NCBI RefSeq assembly: GCF_013626205.1
Contig: NZ_QHJE01000001.1
Location: 1,116,001-1,180,000 of the forward strand
Direction of reading: 5' to 3'
DNA: 64,000 bases
Source of the DNA: Hyphomicrobium methylovorum
GTDB taxonomy: Bacteria; Pseudomonadota; Alphaproteobacteria; Rhizobiales; Hyphomicrobiaceae
Shown: positions 25,276 through 34,655 of the stretch, one piece after another
Numbering within the stretch: the first letter of the stretch is position 1
Layout of the letters: the number at the start of each line of letters is the position of its first letter
Notes under the pieces: model-generated
Databases searched by the model: none
What the model saw: only the letters and a program-made list of their open reading frames with translations
Told to the model about the DNA's origin: nothing
Position numbers and translations under genes: made by a program

Positions 25276-28200
25276 ATGAAGCCAGTTCGTGGCTCAATCT
25301 TGGCAATGGTCGCGGGTCTGTTTGCGGCGAGCTCTGATGCTGATCGCGCGAGCGCGCAAGCAGGCTGCACCTCTTCCGGGACAACTGTGACTTGTACGGG
25401 CGATCAATCCGGCGGCATCGACTTGACGAACACCGCGTACGAAACGCTTCAGGTGCGCGCGTTGATGGCGGACATCGCGGTTTCAGGCGTTCCTGGCATT
25501 CGCTTTTCGACGAACACGGGGGGACCGCTGACGTTGTCCGCGGACACCGGTCCTTATTCCATTGCAACCAATGGCAACTCTGCCTACGGCCTCTATGTTT
25601 CGTCGATATTCCTTAAGTCAAGCACTCCGAGCGTTTTCGCGGCTGGTGACGTAAATGTCTCAAGCTCGGGAAGCATTACGACAACCGGAAATTCCGCCTT
25701 TGGCATCCGAGTGGATCAGCAGTCCACGCTCTCGATGCCGAGCCAGCCCTCAAGCCTTAAAGCCGGAAATATTACGCTTTCAAGCGCTTCCTCAATTTCA
25801 ACATCCGGGAGCCGCGCTCACGGCATTGATGTCTTGGCGGGGGTGTTCTTACATGAACCTGCGACGGCACAAGCAACCCACACAGAAGGAGGGGATGTTT
25901 CCGTTACCACGACGGGGACGATACGGACGTACGGAGATGACGCGCGAGGCGTCAACGTATTTAGCAGAACGGGCGGCATCTCGGATGACGAGCGAGATAT
26001 CACGGCCATTTCCGGCGACTTGTCTATCCGCAACGATGGCAACATCTTTACGTGGGGCAGTCAATCGCATGGTCTAGTTGCGAGTGTGTTTGACAACACG
26101 ACTTCGGACGCGGGAGCGTCCAGCAAGGTTGGGAAGCTCACTGTCACAAGCGAAAACATTGAAACATTTGGTGATGGCGCATTTGGCGTTTTCGCGGATT
26201 ACTATTTATATTCGAGAAATTTAGGCGGCGAAAATCACTCTGCTACCGAAGGCGTAACGGTTGTCAATAACGGCGTTATTTCAACTTACGGAACGAGCGC
26301 TACCGGGCTTCGCGTTTTTACTTCCTTGAGTGTGAGAGACCTGGACGGGTACAGAGCCACCGCAACGCTTGGGGATACGCTGGTCGAAAATCGCGGTTCA
26401 ATCGTAACGCGCGGCGATGGTGCGGCGGCGATATTTCTGAATACGGAAATGGAAGTGAGCTCGAGGGACGGAACCGCGACGTTCGGCACGGTAACGGTCA
26501 ACAGCGAAGAGATCCGTACCGAGGGCCAGTCGTCGGATGGCATTTGGATAAACGACGTGCTGGCCAAAAGCACCGCCAGCTATCGCACCTTCGACGCTAG
26601 TGTTGGAGCGAGGACCGTCAATGCGAACGATGTGTTTGTAGCCGGCGACAATGCGGCGGGTATTCGCGTCACGCATTCCTTGACGGCAGAAACGACATCA
26701 CCAGTTCGTTCCGCAGACGTAATCGTGAATAGCACCGGCACGCTTTCAGCGACGGGCGCCAATTCCATTGGCATAGTCGTCGACACCCTTGCGACCACGG
26801 TCAACGCGACGAACGGCGATATTTCGATCAACATCCTCGGTGGGTCCGTGACGGGTGGATCGGGCACCGGAGCTGGTATTTCGCTCGAGAATGGCCTGAA
26901 CAATACGATTTCGAATTCCGGGGCGATCTCAGCACTATCGCGCTTGGCGATCCGTAGCGGCGGCGGCAATGAGGTCGTTGAGAACCGAGGAACGATCATC
27001 GGCGACGTTCTTCTCGGTGCTGGAGTCAATGCCTTCAACAACTATGCGAACGGCCGTTTTGCTGCCGGTGCAGCGGTGGATCTCGGGGCGGGGAATACGC
27101 TGACGAACGAGGGGCGGTTTGCTCTGGGCGAGACCGGGACGACTGCCGCGACGGCGCTGACTGGTAGCTTGGTTCAGCGCGCGAGCGGCGTGTATGAGGT
27201 GGACGTTGATTTTAGCAGTGCGCGTTCAGACCGGATCAGTATCAGCGAAGGCGCGACGCTTGCCGGTACGGTGATCGGCAACGCCATTGGGAGCGGCACC
27301 GCGGGCCTGTCTCAACAGTTCCTCATTCTCTCTGCTGCCGGTGGCGTGACCGACAACGGCGTGGACGCGGTGGATACCGCCGCCGTCGACTACAGTGTGA
27401 TCTTCGATGCCAATGGTCAGGACGTTTATCTCGGTGCGTTGATCGACTTTTCGACTGCGAGCCTCAACCGCAACCAGATGTCGATTGCGAGCGGTCTCAA
27501 CGCCCTGCAGGCGGGCGGCCACGATGCGTCGATGTCGCCAATGATGGCCGCATTGTTGAATTTGCCGACGGGCGCGGATCTTGCGCGGGCCTACGATCAG
27601 ATTTCGCCCGAGGTGTTCGCGTATCAGCGTTTGGAAACGCTCACAGCCGCGACGGAGTTCTCTAATACGCTGATGAGCTGCCGCGAAGCAGGCGGCCCGA
27701 ACGCCGCTATCCGAGAGGGTGAATGCCTTTGGGCGCGGTCGCGCGCAACAGAACTCGACGTCGACCGAACGCAGGAGAACCTCGGCTTCACGAGCCGGAT
27801 CGGTTCGTTCGCGGCGGGGCTTCAGGTTGCGATGGCGACGGATTGGAGGTTCGGCGTTGCTGTCGGTTACGATCTCGTTTCTCTGTCGACATCGGACGCA
27901 GCCTCAGCAGACGGGCGTCGAGCGAACGTTGGTGCGGTGGTGAAATACAATCCTGGCCCGCTTCTCTTGGCGGCAGGTGTGTCGGCCGGTTGGGGCTCGT
28001 TCGAGACTGACCGTCGATTGCAGTTCGGAGGCTTCGCAGAAACCGCAACGTCCAAGAGCGATACGGATTATGTGACCGGCTGGTTACGCGCGGCGTATCT
28101 GTTCGATGCAGGCGGATGGTATCTCAAGCCGCTCGTCGACGCGCGGATCACGGAGATCGATTTCGACGGCACGCGCGAAACCGGCGTGGCGGGGCTCGAT

Positions 28201-28542
28201 CTTTCCGGAGCGCGCGACACGGTATTGAGCGTGTCGCCTGCGCTGGAGATCGGCCGGGAGTTTCGCTTCGACTCTATCTCCGTGTGGCGACCGTTCGTGC
28301 GCGCCGGCGTTACGTGGAACGACAACGACCGGTTCGTGACGCAGGCGGCGTTCGCCGGGGCGGCAGGTGGCGTGCCGGGCTTCGAGATCGTGACGGACGT
28401 GGACGACGTGTTGTTCGACGTCAGTGCAGGCGTTGACGTGATCGCGAGCGAAGGCGCCGTTCTGCGCGCGCAGTATGACGGGAGCTTCGGAAGCAGTCTG
28501 AGCCGAAACAGCGTCAGCCTCAAAGGTAGCGTGCCGTTCTAG
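25276..28542 (+). CDS. Autotransporter with repeat-built passenger domain (type Va)
   Basis: 1088 residues from the ATG at 25276 (AGGGGGA at 25263-25269); an ATG at 25246 is less suitable. Signal peptide MKPVRGSILAMVAGLFAASS to about ASAQ. The passenger carries about ten degenerate repeats of 37-42 residues centred on [G/N]-x-I-x-T-x-G-x-x-[AS]-x-G-[IL]-x-V (coding about 25660-26790), expected to stack as a beta-helix, followed by NTISNSGAI/ENRGTI-type turns. A linker with EVFAYQRLETLTAATEFSNTLMSC leads to the C-terminal 12-strand barrel (about 810-1088), which ends SLKGSVPF with the terminal Phe required for Bam insertion. Likely surface adhesin or S-layer-like factor; ligand unknown. Confidence 0.88.
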   Translation: MKPVRGSILAMVAGLFAASSDADRASAQAGCTSSGTTVTCTGDQSGGIDLTNTAYETLQVRALMADIAVSGVPGIRFSTNTGGPLTLSADTGPYSIATNGNSAYGLYVSSIFLKSSTPSVFAAGDVNVSSSGSITTTGNSAFGIRVDQQSTLSMPSQPSSLKAGNITLSSASSISTSGSRAHGIDVLAGVFLHEPATAQATHTEGGDVSVTTTGTIRTYGDDARGVNVFSRTGGISDDERDITAISGDLSIRNDGNIFTWGSQSHGLVASVFDNTTSDAGASSKVGKLTVTSENIETFGDGAFGVFADYYLYSRNLGGENHSATEGVTVVNNGVISTYGTSATGLRVFTSLSVRDLDGYRATATLGDTLVENRGSIVTRGDGAAAIFLNTEMEVSSRDGTATFGTVTVNSEEIRTEGQSSDGIWINDVLAKSTASYRTFDASVGARTVNANDVFVAGDNAAGIRVTHSLTAETTSPVRSADVIVNSTGTLSATGANSIGIVVDTLATTVNATNGDISINILGGSVTGGSGTGAGISLENGLNNTISNSGAISALSRLAIRSGGGNEVVENRGTIIGDVLLGAGVNAFNNYANGRFAAGAAVDLGAGNTLTNEGRFALGETGTTAATALTGSLVQRASGVYEVDVDFSSARSDRISISEGATLAGTVIGNAIGSGTAGLSQQFLILSAAGGVTDNGVDAVDTAAVDYSVIFDANGQDVYLGALIDFSTASLNRNQMSIASGLNALQAGGHDASMSPMMAALLNLPTGADLARAYDQISPEVFAYQRLETLTAATEFSNTLMSCREAGGPNAAIREGECLWARSRATELDVDRTQENLGFTSRIGSFAAGLQVAMATDWRFGVAVGYDLVSLSTSDAASADGRRANVGAVVKYNPGPLLLAAGVSAGWGSFETDRRLQFGGFAETATSKSDTDYVTGWLRAAYLFDAGGWYLKPLVDARITEIDFDGTRETGVAGLDLSGARDTVLSVSPALEIGREFRFDSISVWRPFVRAGVTWNDNDRFVTQAAFAGAAGGVPGFEIVTDVDDVLFDVSAGVDVIASEGAVLRAQYDGSFGSSLSRNSVSLKGSVPF

Positions 28543-28658
28543 GGGCAGCTTCCGGACAGCAAGCGCCCTGCCCGCAATCGTGGTGATGATGTCACCAGAT
28601 ATAGCAGCAGGGCGGAGCTAAACGCGGCCTTACCGAAGCTCGTCCGCGTGGTTGTGAT

Positions 28659-29936
28659 TTAATCGTGCTTAGCGGGAGCCACTCCAAAGGCTGCGAGCAA
28701 GGCCGCGGCCACACATCCCGCGATGATGCCGACCGTCAGGTCGAAAACGAGTGTCAGGCCGAAAGTTACAAACAGCACCGTTGCGGCTGGCCAGTCGTGC
28801 AACAGTCTGGCGAACTCCTCTTTCTCCGCCATGTTCCAGCATACAACGACGAGGAGCCCCGCGAGCGCTGAAAGCGGAATGGCGCTCGCCAACGGAGCAG
28901 CTACGACGAGGAACACCAGCAGGAAAAAGGCGTGCAACATTCCAGAGATCGGGCTGACTGCACCAGCGCGGATGTTCGTTGCCGTCCGGGCGATCGTGCC
29001 CGTAACGCTAATTCCGCCGAAGAGCGCAGATGCGAAGTTCGCAATACCCTGCGCAACGAGTTCCATGTTTGAGCGGTGCTTACGTCGGGTCATGCCGTCG
29101 GCGATCTTGGCGGAGAGCAGGCTCTCCACGCCGCCGAGCAGCGTGAACGACAGCGCTGTCGGCAGGAGTTCGATGATGCGTTCCCACGACACTGCCGGAA
29201 GATGCGGCCAGGGCAATCCGCTGGGCAGACCTCCGAAGCGGGTACCGATGGTCTCGACCGGCAAATGAAAGAGAGTCGAGATGAGTGACGCTGCGACGAC
29301 GGCGATCAACATGCCCGGCCATTGGGGGAACCAGCGCTTCAAAGCAAGAATAGCAGTCGCCGATCCGATGCCGAGTAACAGCGCAGACGGATTGGCCGAT
29401 GGTATCGCGGCGCCTAAAGCAACCAGCTTAGGAAAGAAATGGTCGGGTTCGACGCCCGCGAGCGACAGGCCCGCCAGATCGCGCAATTGACTGGCGAGAA
29501 TGATCAGTGCGATCCCGCAGGTAAATCCGACCGTGACAGCGTGCGGGATATAACGAATGAGATTGCCTAGCCGAGAGATGCCGAGCAGCATGAGAAACAC
29601 GCCCGACATCAGCACCGCGAGAAGCAGTCCGTCGATCCCGAATTGACGGACGGTGGCAGCGACGAGAACGATGAAAGCCCCGGCCGGTCCCCCGACCTGG
29701 AAGCGACTTCCGCCAAGAGCCGAGACCAGAAAGCCGCCGATGATCGCCGCATAGAGTGCATGCTCAGGCGGCACAGCCGAGGCAACGCCGATCGCCATGG
29801 AAAGCGGCAAGGCGACAATGGCGACAGTGAGCCCCGCGATGATGTCCTTTCGGAACTTCGCCGCGCCGTAACCCTCCTGGTAGATCGAGAAGAGCTTGGG
29901 ACGGTAGAGATGCGCTGTGGAGGAACCATCGGACAT
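28659..29936 (-). CDS. SulP-family inorganic anion transporter without STAS domain
   Basis: 425 residues. Starts with the cytoplasmic leader and then the SulP signature region KDIIAGLTVAIVALPLSMAIGVASAVPPEHALYAAI. Around 10-12 transmembrane segments; GGSRFQVGGPAGAFIVLVAATV and FTCGIALIILASQLRDLAG are typical. Family members often carry a C-terminal STAS domain of about 100 residues; this protein stops soon after the last helix, so the STAS part is absent. Substrate could be sulfate, bicarbonate or another oxyanion. Gene stands alone. Confidence 0.92.
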   Translation of the reverse strand: MSDGSSTAHLYRPKLFSIYQEGYGAAKFRKDIIAGLTVAIVALPLSMAIGVASAVPPEHALYAAIIGGFLVSALGGSRFQVGGPAGAFIVLVAATVRQFGIDGLLLAVLMSGVFLMLLGISRLGNLIRYIPHAVTVGFTCGIALIILASQLRDLAGLSLAGVEPDHFFPKLVALGAAIPSANPSALLLGIGSATAILALKRWFPQWPGMLIAVVAASLISTLFHLPVETIGTRFGGLPSGLPWPHLPAVSWERIIELLPTALSFTLLGGVESLLSAKIADGMTRRKHRSNMELVAQGIANFASALFGGISVTGTIARTATNIRAGAVSPISGMLHAFFLLVFLVVAAPLASAIPLSALAGLLVVVCWNMAEKEEFARLLHDWPAATVLFVTFGLTLVFDLTVGIIAGCVAAALLAAFGVAPAKHD

Positions 29937-30286
29937 GAGTAGTTGTATCTCGTCTTTGTTCTGACTTTTTGGAACGTCGCTGCTCTCTTCGGAGAGCTTC
30001 CCCTATTCGGGCGATATACAGCGTTCTGCAAGGTTGGAGTATGCGGCGGCTTCACAAGCCTTCCCGTTACGCGCGATCCCGTAAATCTACTTATGAAAGC
30101 GAAGCGACTGTCGAAATGAGACGCCGTCAAACTTTCAGCGTTTGGCTTATGGGGCCTGTCAATTAGCGCGTGATCGGCAGGCGTAATATCCCCCTGCGCC
30201 TGCGATGTTCGACTTCGAGATTTAGGAACGAAAGTTCGCCTCACGGGTTTGCTTCTGGCAGCGGGCAGTAGGAAGAGGATTTTACC
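29937..30286. other. Divergent intergenic region
   Basis: 350 bp between the SulP gene and the small gene at 30287. A good ribosome-binding sequence AGGAAGAGG occurs near its right end. No RNA gene or conserved ORF was recognised. Confidence 0.35.
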
Positions 30287-30655
30287 ATGAATGCCCAATC
30301 TGATGACGGCGAGAGACTCGAAGATTACGCCGTTGATGTGCGTAAGCTGAGGGGCGTCCACCAGGAGGTCGTCGCCAAGAAAACCGAGATCGAAGCGCTG
30401 ATAGCGATGGAGCAGAACCTGGGTCCGCTTGAAGCGATAAACCCCGCTGCTATGGAGCGTCTCAAAGCCCACGTCGATCAACTTCTGGAGCAGTGGGAAA
30501 AGGAAAAGACAGAAGACGGTCGTGCCGTCACTGGGTCAGTAGCTTTCAACAAGCTCGCACAGGAGCACTTCGACCTGGAGCAGAAGATCCTTGACGCCCA
30601 AGATGAGCAGGTCGAGGAAGCTACAGAGCATCCATTCGAACACCCGCTTCGTTGA
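30287..30655 (+). CDS. Acidic coiled-coil hypothetical protein
   Basis: 122 residues, start ATG preceded by AGGAAGAGG. The whole protein is rich in E, K, Q and L in heptad-like order (VDVRKLRGVHQEVVAKKTEI, then ALIAMEQNL, and HVDQLLEQWEKEK), so it should form helices or a coiled coil; the C-terminus is acidic (EEATEHPFEHPLR). No signal peptide or membrane part. I do not recognise a family. It stands alone, followed by a large inverted repeat. Confidence 0.62.
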   Translation: MNAQSDDGERLEDYAVDVRKLRGVHQEVVAKKTEIEALIAMEQNLGPLEAINPAAMERLKAHVDQLLEQWEKEKTEDGRAVTGSVAFNKLAQEHFDLEQKILDAQDEQVEEATEHPFEHPLR

Positions 30656-30694
30656 TCGGGCGCGATTTATGAGAACTCCCACCTAAATTTAAAA

Positions 30695-30734
30695 GTCCTC
30701 CATCGATCCGCGCGGATCGGACTCGATGGAGGAC
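30695..30734. repeat. 12-bp inverted repeat with nested palindrome
   Basis: GTCCTCCATCGA at 30695-30706 is perfectly repeated in inverse as TCGATGGAGGAC at 30723-30734; between them lies the palindrome GATCCGCGCGGATC (30705-30718). On the minus strand the stem is followed by TTTTAAATTT, which would suit a leftward terminator, but the preceding gene runs rightward. It could be a transcription terminator acting in one direction or an element end. Confidence 0.45.
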
Positions 30735-30969
30735 ATGCGTCGTCACCTATAGTCCAACACCGCTCTCTTCTCAGAACACCAGGTTTGCGATGACGGGCAA
30801 AGCCCGTCCGCGGTTTAGCAATCGGGCTCCACACGTTCTCCAATCGGTTTCGGTTGAATCATTTTTCCTCTTCTGCGATCGAAAGATCGCAGGCCGGAGT
30901 GATAACCTGAATCTGATAAGATCGTTGATGAATGCGGCGCGTTGGAAGGCGCGCTGATATGGGGGACGC

Positions 30970-32157
30970 GTGAGCACGAAAGCATCTAACCGTTATGACG
31001 CGATCATTCTCGGCGCCGGTGGAGCTGGGATGATGTGTGCACTCACAGCGGGCCAGCGTGGACGCAAAGTTCTTCTGCTCGACCATGCCGACGAGCCGGG
31101 AAAAAAGATCCTCATCTCAGGTGGCGGGCGCTGCAATTTCACCAATCTCCATACGCCGCCCGAGCGTTATCTGTCGGCCAATCGCCACTTCGCGAAGTCG
31201 GCGCTGCGCCGCTTCCGCCCTGAAGACTTCATCGCCCTGGTCGATCGCCATCACATTTCCTGGCACGAGAAATGTCTGGGGCAGCTTTTCTGTGATGGCT
31301 CGGCCCGGCAGATCGTCAGCATGCTGCTCAATGAATGCGCAAAAGGAGACGTCGAGCTGAAGCTCGGGCGCGGTATCCGCGAGCTGGAGATCACCGATGG
31401 AATGTACCACGTCAGCTACGGTGATGAAGCTGCCGCCGCCCCCTCGCTGGTGATCGCAACTGGCGGGCTCTCGATTCCGAAAATGGGGGCGACCGGCTTT
31501 GCCTACGATATTGCTCGGAAGTTCGGCCTGGCGGTCATAGCGCCCAGACCCGCGCTTGTGCCACTGACGCTTGGACATGCCGAAAATCTCTTCCAGTCGC
31601 TGTCCGGTGTCTCTACCGATGTCATCGCGCGATGTGGCGACGTCGCGTTTCGCGAAGCTGCGCTGTTCACTCACAAGGGACTATCCGGCCCAGCCGTGCT
31701 GCAAATATCGTCGTACTGGACGCCGGGCGAAGAGATCGGGATCAATTTTTTGACGCAACTCGGATCGACTTGGCTCATCGACGCAAAGCGCAGCCATCCC
31801 CGTTCCGGGCTTCGATCTGTACTGGGGCAAGCATTGCCTGCTCGTCTTGCCGAGGCTCTGGCTGAGCGCATAGGCATCAGCGGCGAGCTTGCAAATGTTC
31901 CAGACCGAGTACTCGAAACGACTCAGCAGCAGCTTTCCAACTGGCGCTTTCGTCCCTCCGGCACAGAAGGATTTGCCAAAGCCGAGGTTACGGCTGGCGG
32001 CATTAGCACCGATGAACTCTCCTCGCAGACCATGCAGGCCAACGCAGTGCGGGGACTTTACGCAATCGGTGAAGCGGTGGATGTGACGGGTTGGCTTGGC
32101 GGCTACAATTTTCAATGGGCCTGGGCCAGCGGCTGGGCGGCCGGTCAGAACCTCTAA
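30970..32157 (+). CDS. BaiN/RdsA-type NAD(P)/FAD-dependent oxidoreductase (HI0933 family)
   Basis: 395 residues from a GTG start. N-terminal FAD motif DAIILGAGGAGMMCALTAGQRG (near residues 9-30), then the family-specific DEPGKKILISGGGRCNFTN (about 42-60), a middle GGLSIPKMGATGFAYDIARKFG and the C-terminal GLYAIGEAVDVTGWLGGYNFQWAWASGWAAG. This is the YhiN/HI0933 flavoprotein family, cytosolic and of uncertain physiological substrate. Length is usual. No obvious operon partners. Confidence 0.9.
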   Translation: MSTKASNRYDAIILGAGGAGMMCALTAGQRGRKVLLLDHADEPGKKILISGGGRCNFTNLHTPPERYLSANRHFAKSALRRFRPEDFIALVDRHHISWHEKCLGQLFCDGSARQIVSMLLNECAKGDVELKLGRGIRELEITDGMYHVSYGDEAAAAPSLVIATGGLSIPKMGATGFAYDIARKFGLAVIAPRPALVPLTLGHAENLFQSLSGVSTDVIARCGDVAFREAALFTHKGLSGPAVLQISSYWTPGEEIGINFLTQLGSTWLIDAKRSHPRSGLRSVLGQALPARLAEALAERIGISGELANVPDRVLETTQQQLSNWRFRPSGTEGFAKAEVTAGGISTDELSSQTMQANAVRGLYAIGEAVDVTGWLGGYNFQWAWASGWAAGQNL

Positions 32158-32572
32158 GTCGTAGATTGTCATTAGATGACGTTGGGATCAGCGCATCACC
32201 CGAAATGACGGCAATAGGTCTTTCGTCGGTAATGACGGAGTTGATTTCGTGATGTGCTCGCAAGAAACATCACAAATACGTTTGCAGGCTGATCGATAAA
32301 ATAAGTCATTCAGGTTCGACATTCGATATGCCGCAATTTCTCGAATTGGCTCTCAGGCATATTAGAAGGACTCTGGGAGACTTGCCGGGCCCGCACTTAT
32401 GCTCGATCTGCCTACGCTCTTCAGAATAATTATAGACTTTCGGAGCTGTGGTCACAGGCGCGGAGGCTAGGTTCGCCTCGTATTAGTTGACTTATCCGGT
32501 AGACATCGGTCTATCAATGCGACAGCGAACCGTGATAATCGGCCCTCACCTACATATTCTGATGGAGACGTC
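32158..32572. other. Intergenic region upstream of the PepSY gene
   Basis: 415 bp. AT-rich segments around 32280-32330 and 32420-32440 could hold promoter or iron-response elements, but no exact Irr, Fur or RirA-type site could be defined. No gene seen. Confidence 0.35.
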
Positions 32573-33880
32573 GTGCGGAGTGCTTTTGTTATCGTCCATC
32601 GATGGGCAGGACTGTTCATTGCAGTCTTTCTATTCATCGCGGGCCTGACCGGCGCCGTTATTTCCTGGGACCACGAGCTCGACGAGTGGCTCAATCCGAA
32701 TTTGCATGAGGCCACGCACCAAGGTCCGCCGCTGGCGCCGCTCGATCTTCTGCAGAAGGTTGAGGCCACCGATCCCCGCGGACAGGTGACAAGCGTACCG
32801 TTGAGCTTCGAGAAGGGCGAAACCGCAGCGTACTTCGTCGAGCCGCGGATCAATCTGGAAACGGGCGAGCTTTATACGCTCGATTACAATCAGGCGTTCG
32901 TCGATCCCGCGACGGGGGAGATTGTCGGCAAGCGCTATTGGGGACGCATCGCGCTCGACAAAGAAAACCTGCTGCCGTTTCTCTACAAGCTGCATTATTC
33001 GATGCACATCCCGGACTTTTTCAATTTCGATCGCTGGGGCCTTTGGTTCATGGGCATCGTCGGGATCGTGTGGCTGTTCGATTGCTTTGTCGGGTTCTAT
33101 CTGACGCTGCCGTCGTTCGTGCGTGGTCCGGCAAAAGTACGCGCACTCAGCGCGATGGATGCTACAGCAGGGCGCGGTGACAGAGGCGGCTATTGGCAAG
33201 AGTGGTGGCAGCGCTGGAAGCCTGCTTGGCAGATCAAGCGCAACGCAAGCACCTATCGTCTCAATCTCGACCTGCACCGGGCTTTCGGGCTGTGGCTCTG
33301 GCTTATGTTGCTTATCCTCGCATTCACATCGGTGTCGATGAACCTCGGTAACGAGGTGGTGCGTCCGATCCTCAACACCTTCTCCTCACTGACCACGGAT
33401 GCGTTCGACGACCGGACGCCGACCGCTATGAACAAGCCGATCCCGGCTGTGGTGCCGTTCAAGGACGCCATCGAAATCGCGCAGAAGGAAGCGACGAAGC
33501 AGAATTGGGACGAGCCAGTGGGCAGTGCCTTCTATGGCCGCTACTTCGGAGTCTACGCGATCCAATTCTTTCATCCGGGCGACGATCACGGCAGCGGCGG
33601 AATGGGCGTGAAAACGCTGATGGTTGACGCGAAGAACGGGGACCTGCTCGGCAGTCGCGTACCTTGGGAAGGCACAGCGGCCGACGTGTTCATGCAGCTT
33701 CAATTCCCGCTCCATTCGGGAAGAATTGCGGGAATTCCGGGACGCATTCTCCTGTCTGTCATGGGAGTCGTCGTGGCGTTGCTTTCGTTCACCGGCATCG
33801 TCATCTGGTTCAAGAAGCGGCAATCGCGGCTGCGCGTGAAGTGGCGCTCGAACTCAGCAGATACGGCCTCGGACGTATAA
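32573..33880 (+). CDS. PepSY-associated transmembrane-helix protein (putative iron reductase-like)
   Basis: 435 residues, GTG start with GGAG 6-7 nt upstream. Topology: TM1 at about 5-28 (VHRWAGLFIAVFLFIAGLTGAVISWDHELDEWL), a large periplasmic loop with PepSY-like repeats, TM2 around 158-182 with WGLWFMGIVGIVWLFDCFVG, TM3 near 240-260 and TM4 near 385-410. Histidines in or near the helices (H9, H146, H149, H233) could bind heme, as in the PiuB/FsrB group of iron-uptake membrane proteins. No TonB receptor is adjacent. Followed 119 bp later by a DoxX gene. Confidence 0.87.
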   Translation: MRSAFVIVHRWAGLFIAVFLFIAGLTGAVISWDHELDEWLNPNLHEATHQGPPLAPLDLLQKVEATDPRGQVTSVPLSFEKGETAAYFVEPRINLETGELYTLDYNQAFVDPATGEIVGKRYWGRIALDKENLLPFLYKLHYSMHIPDFFNFDRWGLWFMGIVGIVWLFDCFVGFYLTLPSFVRGPAKVRALSAMDATAGRGDRGGYWQEWWQRWKPAWQIKRNASTYRLNLDLHRAFGLWLWLMLLILAFTSVSMNLGNEVVRPILNTFSSLTTDAFDDRTPTAMNKPIPAVVPFKDAIEIAQKEATKQNWDEPVGSAFYGRYFGVYAIQFFHPGDDHGSGGMGVKTLMVDAKNGDLLGSRVPWEGTAADVFMQLQFPLHSGRIAGIPGRILLSVMGVVVALLSFTGIVIWFKKRQSRLRVKWRSNSADTASDV

Positions 33881-33999
33881 GGAAGGACGCATCGGACGGC
33901 CTCTAATTCAAACACCCTTTTCGCGCGATTCGATGAATCCCGAATCGACTATGGTTGCGCGATGGGGAAAGCTTCATTTCCACTATTGGGAGACCATCC

Positions 34000-34404
34000 A
34001 TGAATACCAGCACGTTGGAACTCTGGGCGCCGCGCGTGCTCAGCATCCTCCGCATCGTCGCCGCCGTACTCTTCTTCGAGCACGGGTCGCAGAAGCTGTT
34101 CGATCTTCCACCGAAGGCCGGAGGCGCAACCGGAGCGCCAGAGCTTTTCTCGCTCATCTGGTTTGCGGCGTTTCTGGAAGTGGTTGGCGGGTTCCTATTG
34201 CTGATCGGGCTCTTTACGCGTCCGGTGGCTTTCATTCTCTCCGGCCAGATGGCGTTTGCTTATTGGATGGCACACGCACCCAAGAGCGAGTTCCCAGTCC
34301 TCAATGGCGGTGACGCAGCAATCCTGTTTTGCTTCATCTTCCTCTATCTGGTGTTTGCGGGCGGTGGCGCCTGGAGCGTGGATGCGAAACGCGGACGCGC
34401 CTAA
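34000..34404 (+). CDS. DoxX-family membrane protein
   Basis: 134 residues from the ATG at 34000, supported by GGGAGA at 33988-33993; an upstream in-frame ATG at 33955 adds an unlikely leader. Four transmembrane helices with the DoxX pattern: SILRIVAAVLFFEHGSQKLF, then LIWFAAFLEVVGGFLLLIGLFTRPVAFILSGQMAFAYWM and a last helix ILFCFIFLYLVFAGGGAWS. DoxX-like proteins take part in thiol or redox stress responses in some bacteria. A strong terminator follows. Confidence 0.88.
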   Translation: MNTSTLELWAPRVLSILRIVAAVLFFEHGSQKLFDLPPKAGGATGAPELFSLIWFAAFLEVVGGFLLLIGLFTRPVAFILSGQMAFAYWMAHAPKSEFPVLNGGDAAILFCFIFLYLVFAGGGAWSVDAKRGRA

Positions 34405-34441
34405 AGTCGAATAAGCTCCAACCGATCTTAAAAGATATGTG

Positions 34442-34475
34442 AAAGCCGGTAGCCGCTCGCGTGCTGCCGGCTTTT
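34442..34475 (+). terminator. Rho-independent terminator after the DoxX gene
   Basis: AAAGCCGGTAGC at 34442-34453 pairs with GCTGCCGGCTTTT at 34463-34475 (one bulged mismatch) around a 9-nt loop, and the stem runs into a T-rich tail. It begins 38 bp after the DoxX stop. Confidence 0.8.
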
Positions 34476-34655
34476 CATTTTGCGCACATTCATCCGAGCT
34501 TCATCGGCGTGCGACTATTCATTCGGTATTGGGAGAAGTGTTCCCCTTTTCGCCGCACTAATGCCCCAAGCGAACCATTTTGCTGGCGAGAGTATAGCGA
34601 CGTGTTTCGATTTGCCGTTACGGCAGACGATGGTGTTAACACCGAAAGGATCTCC

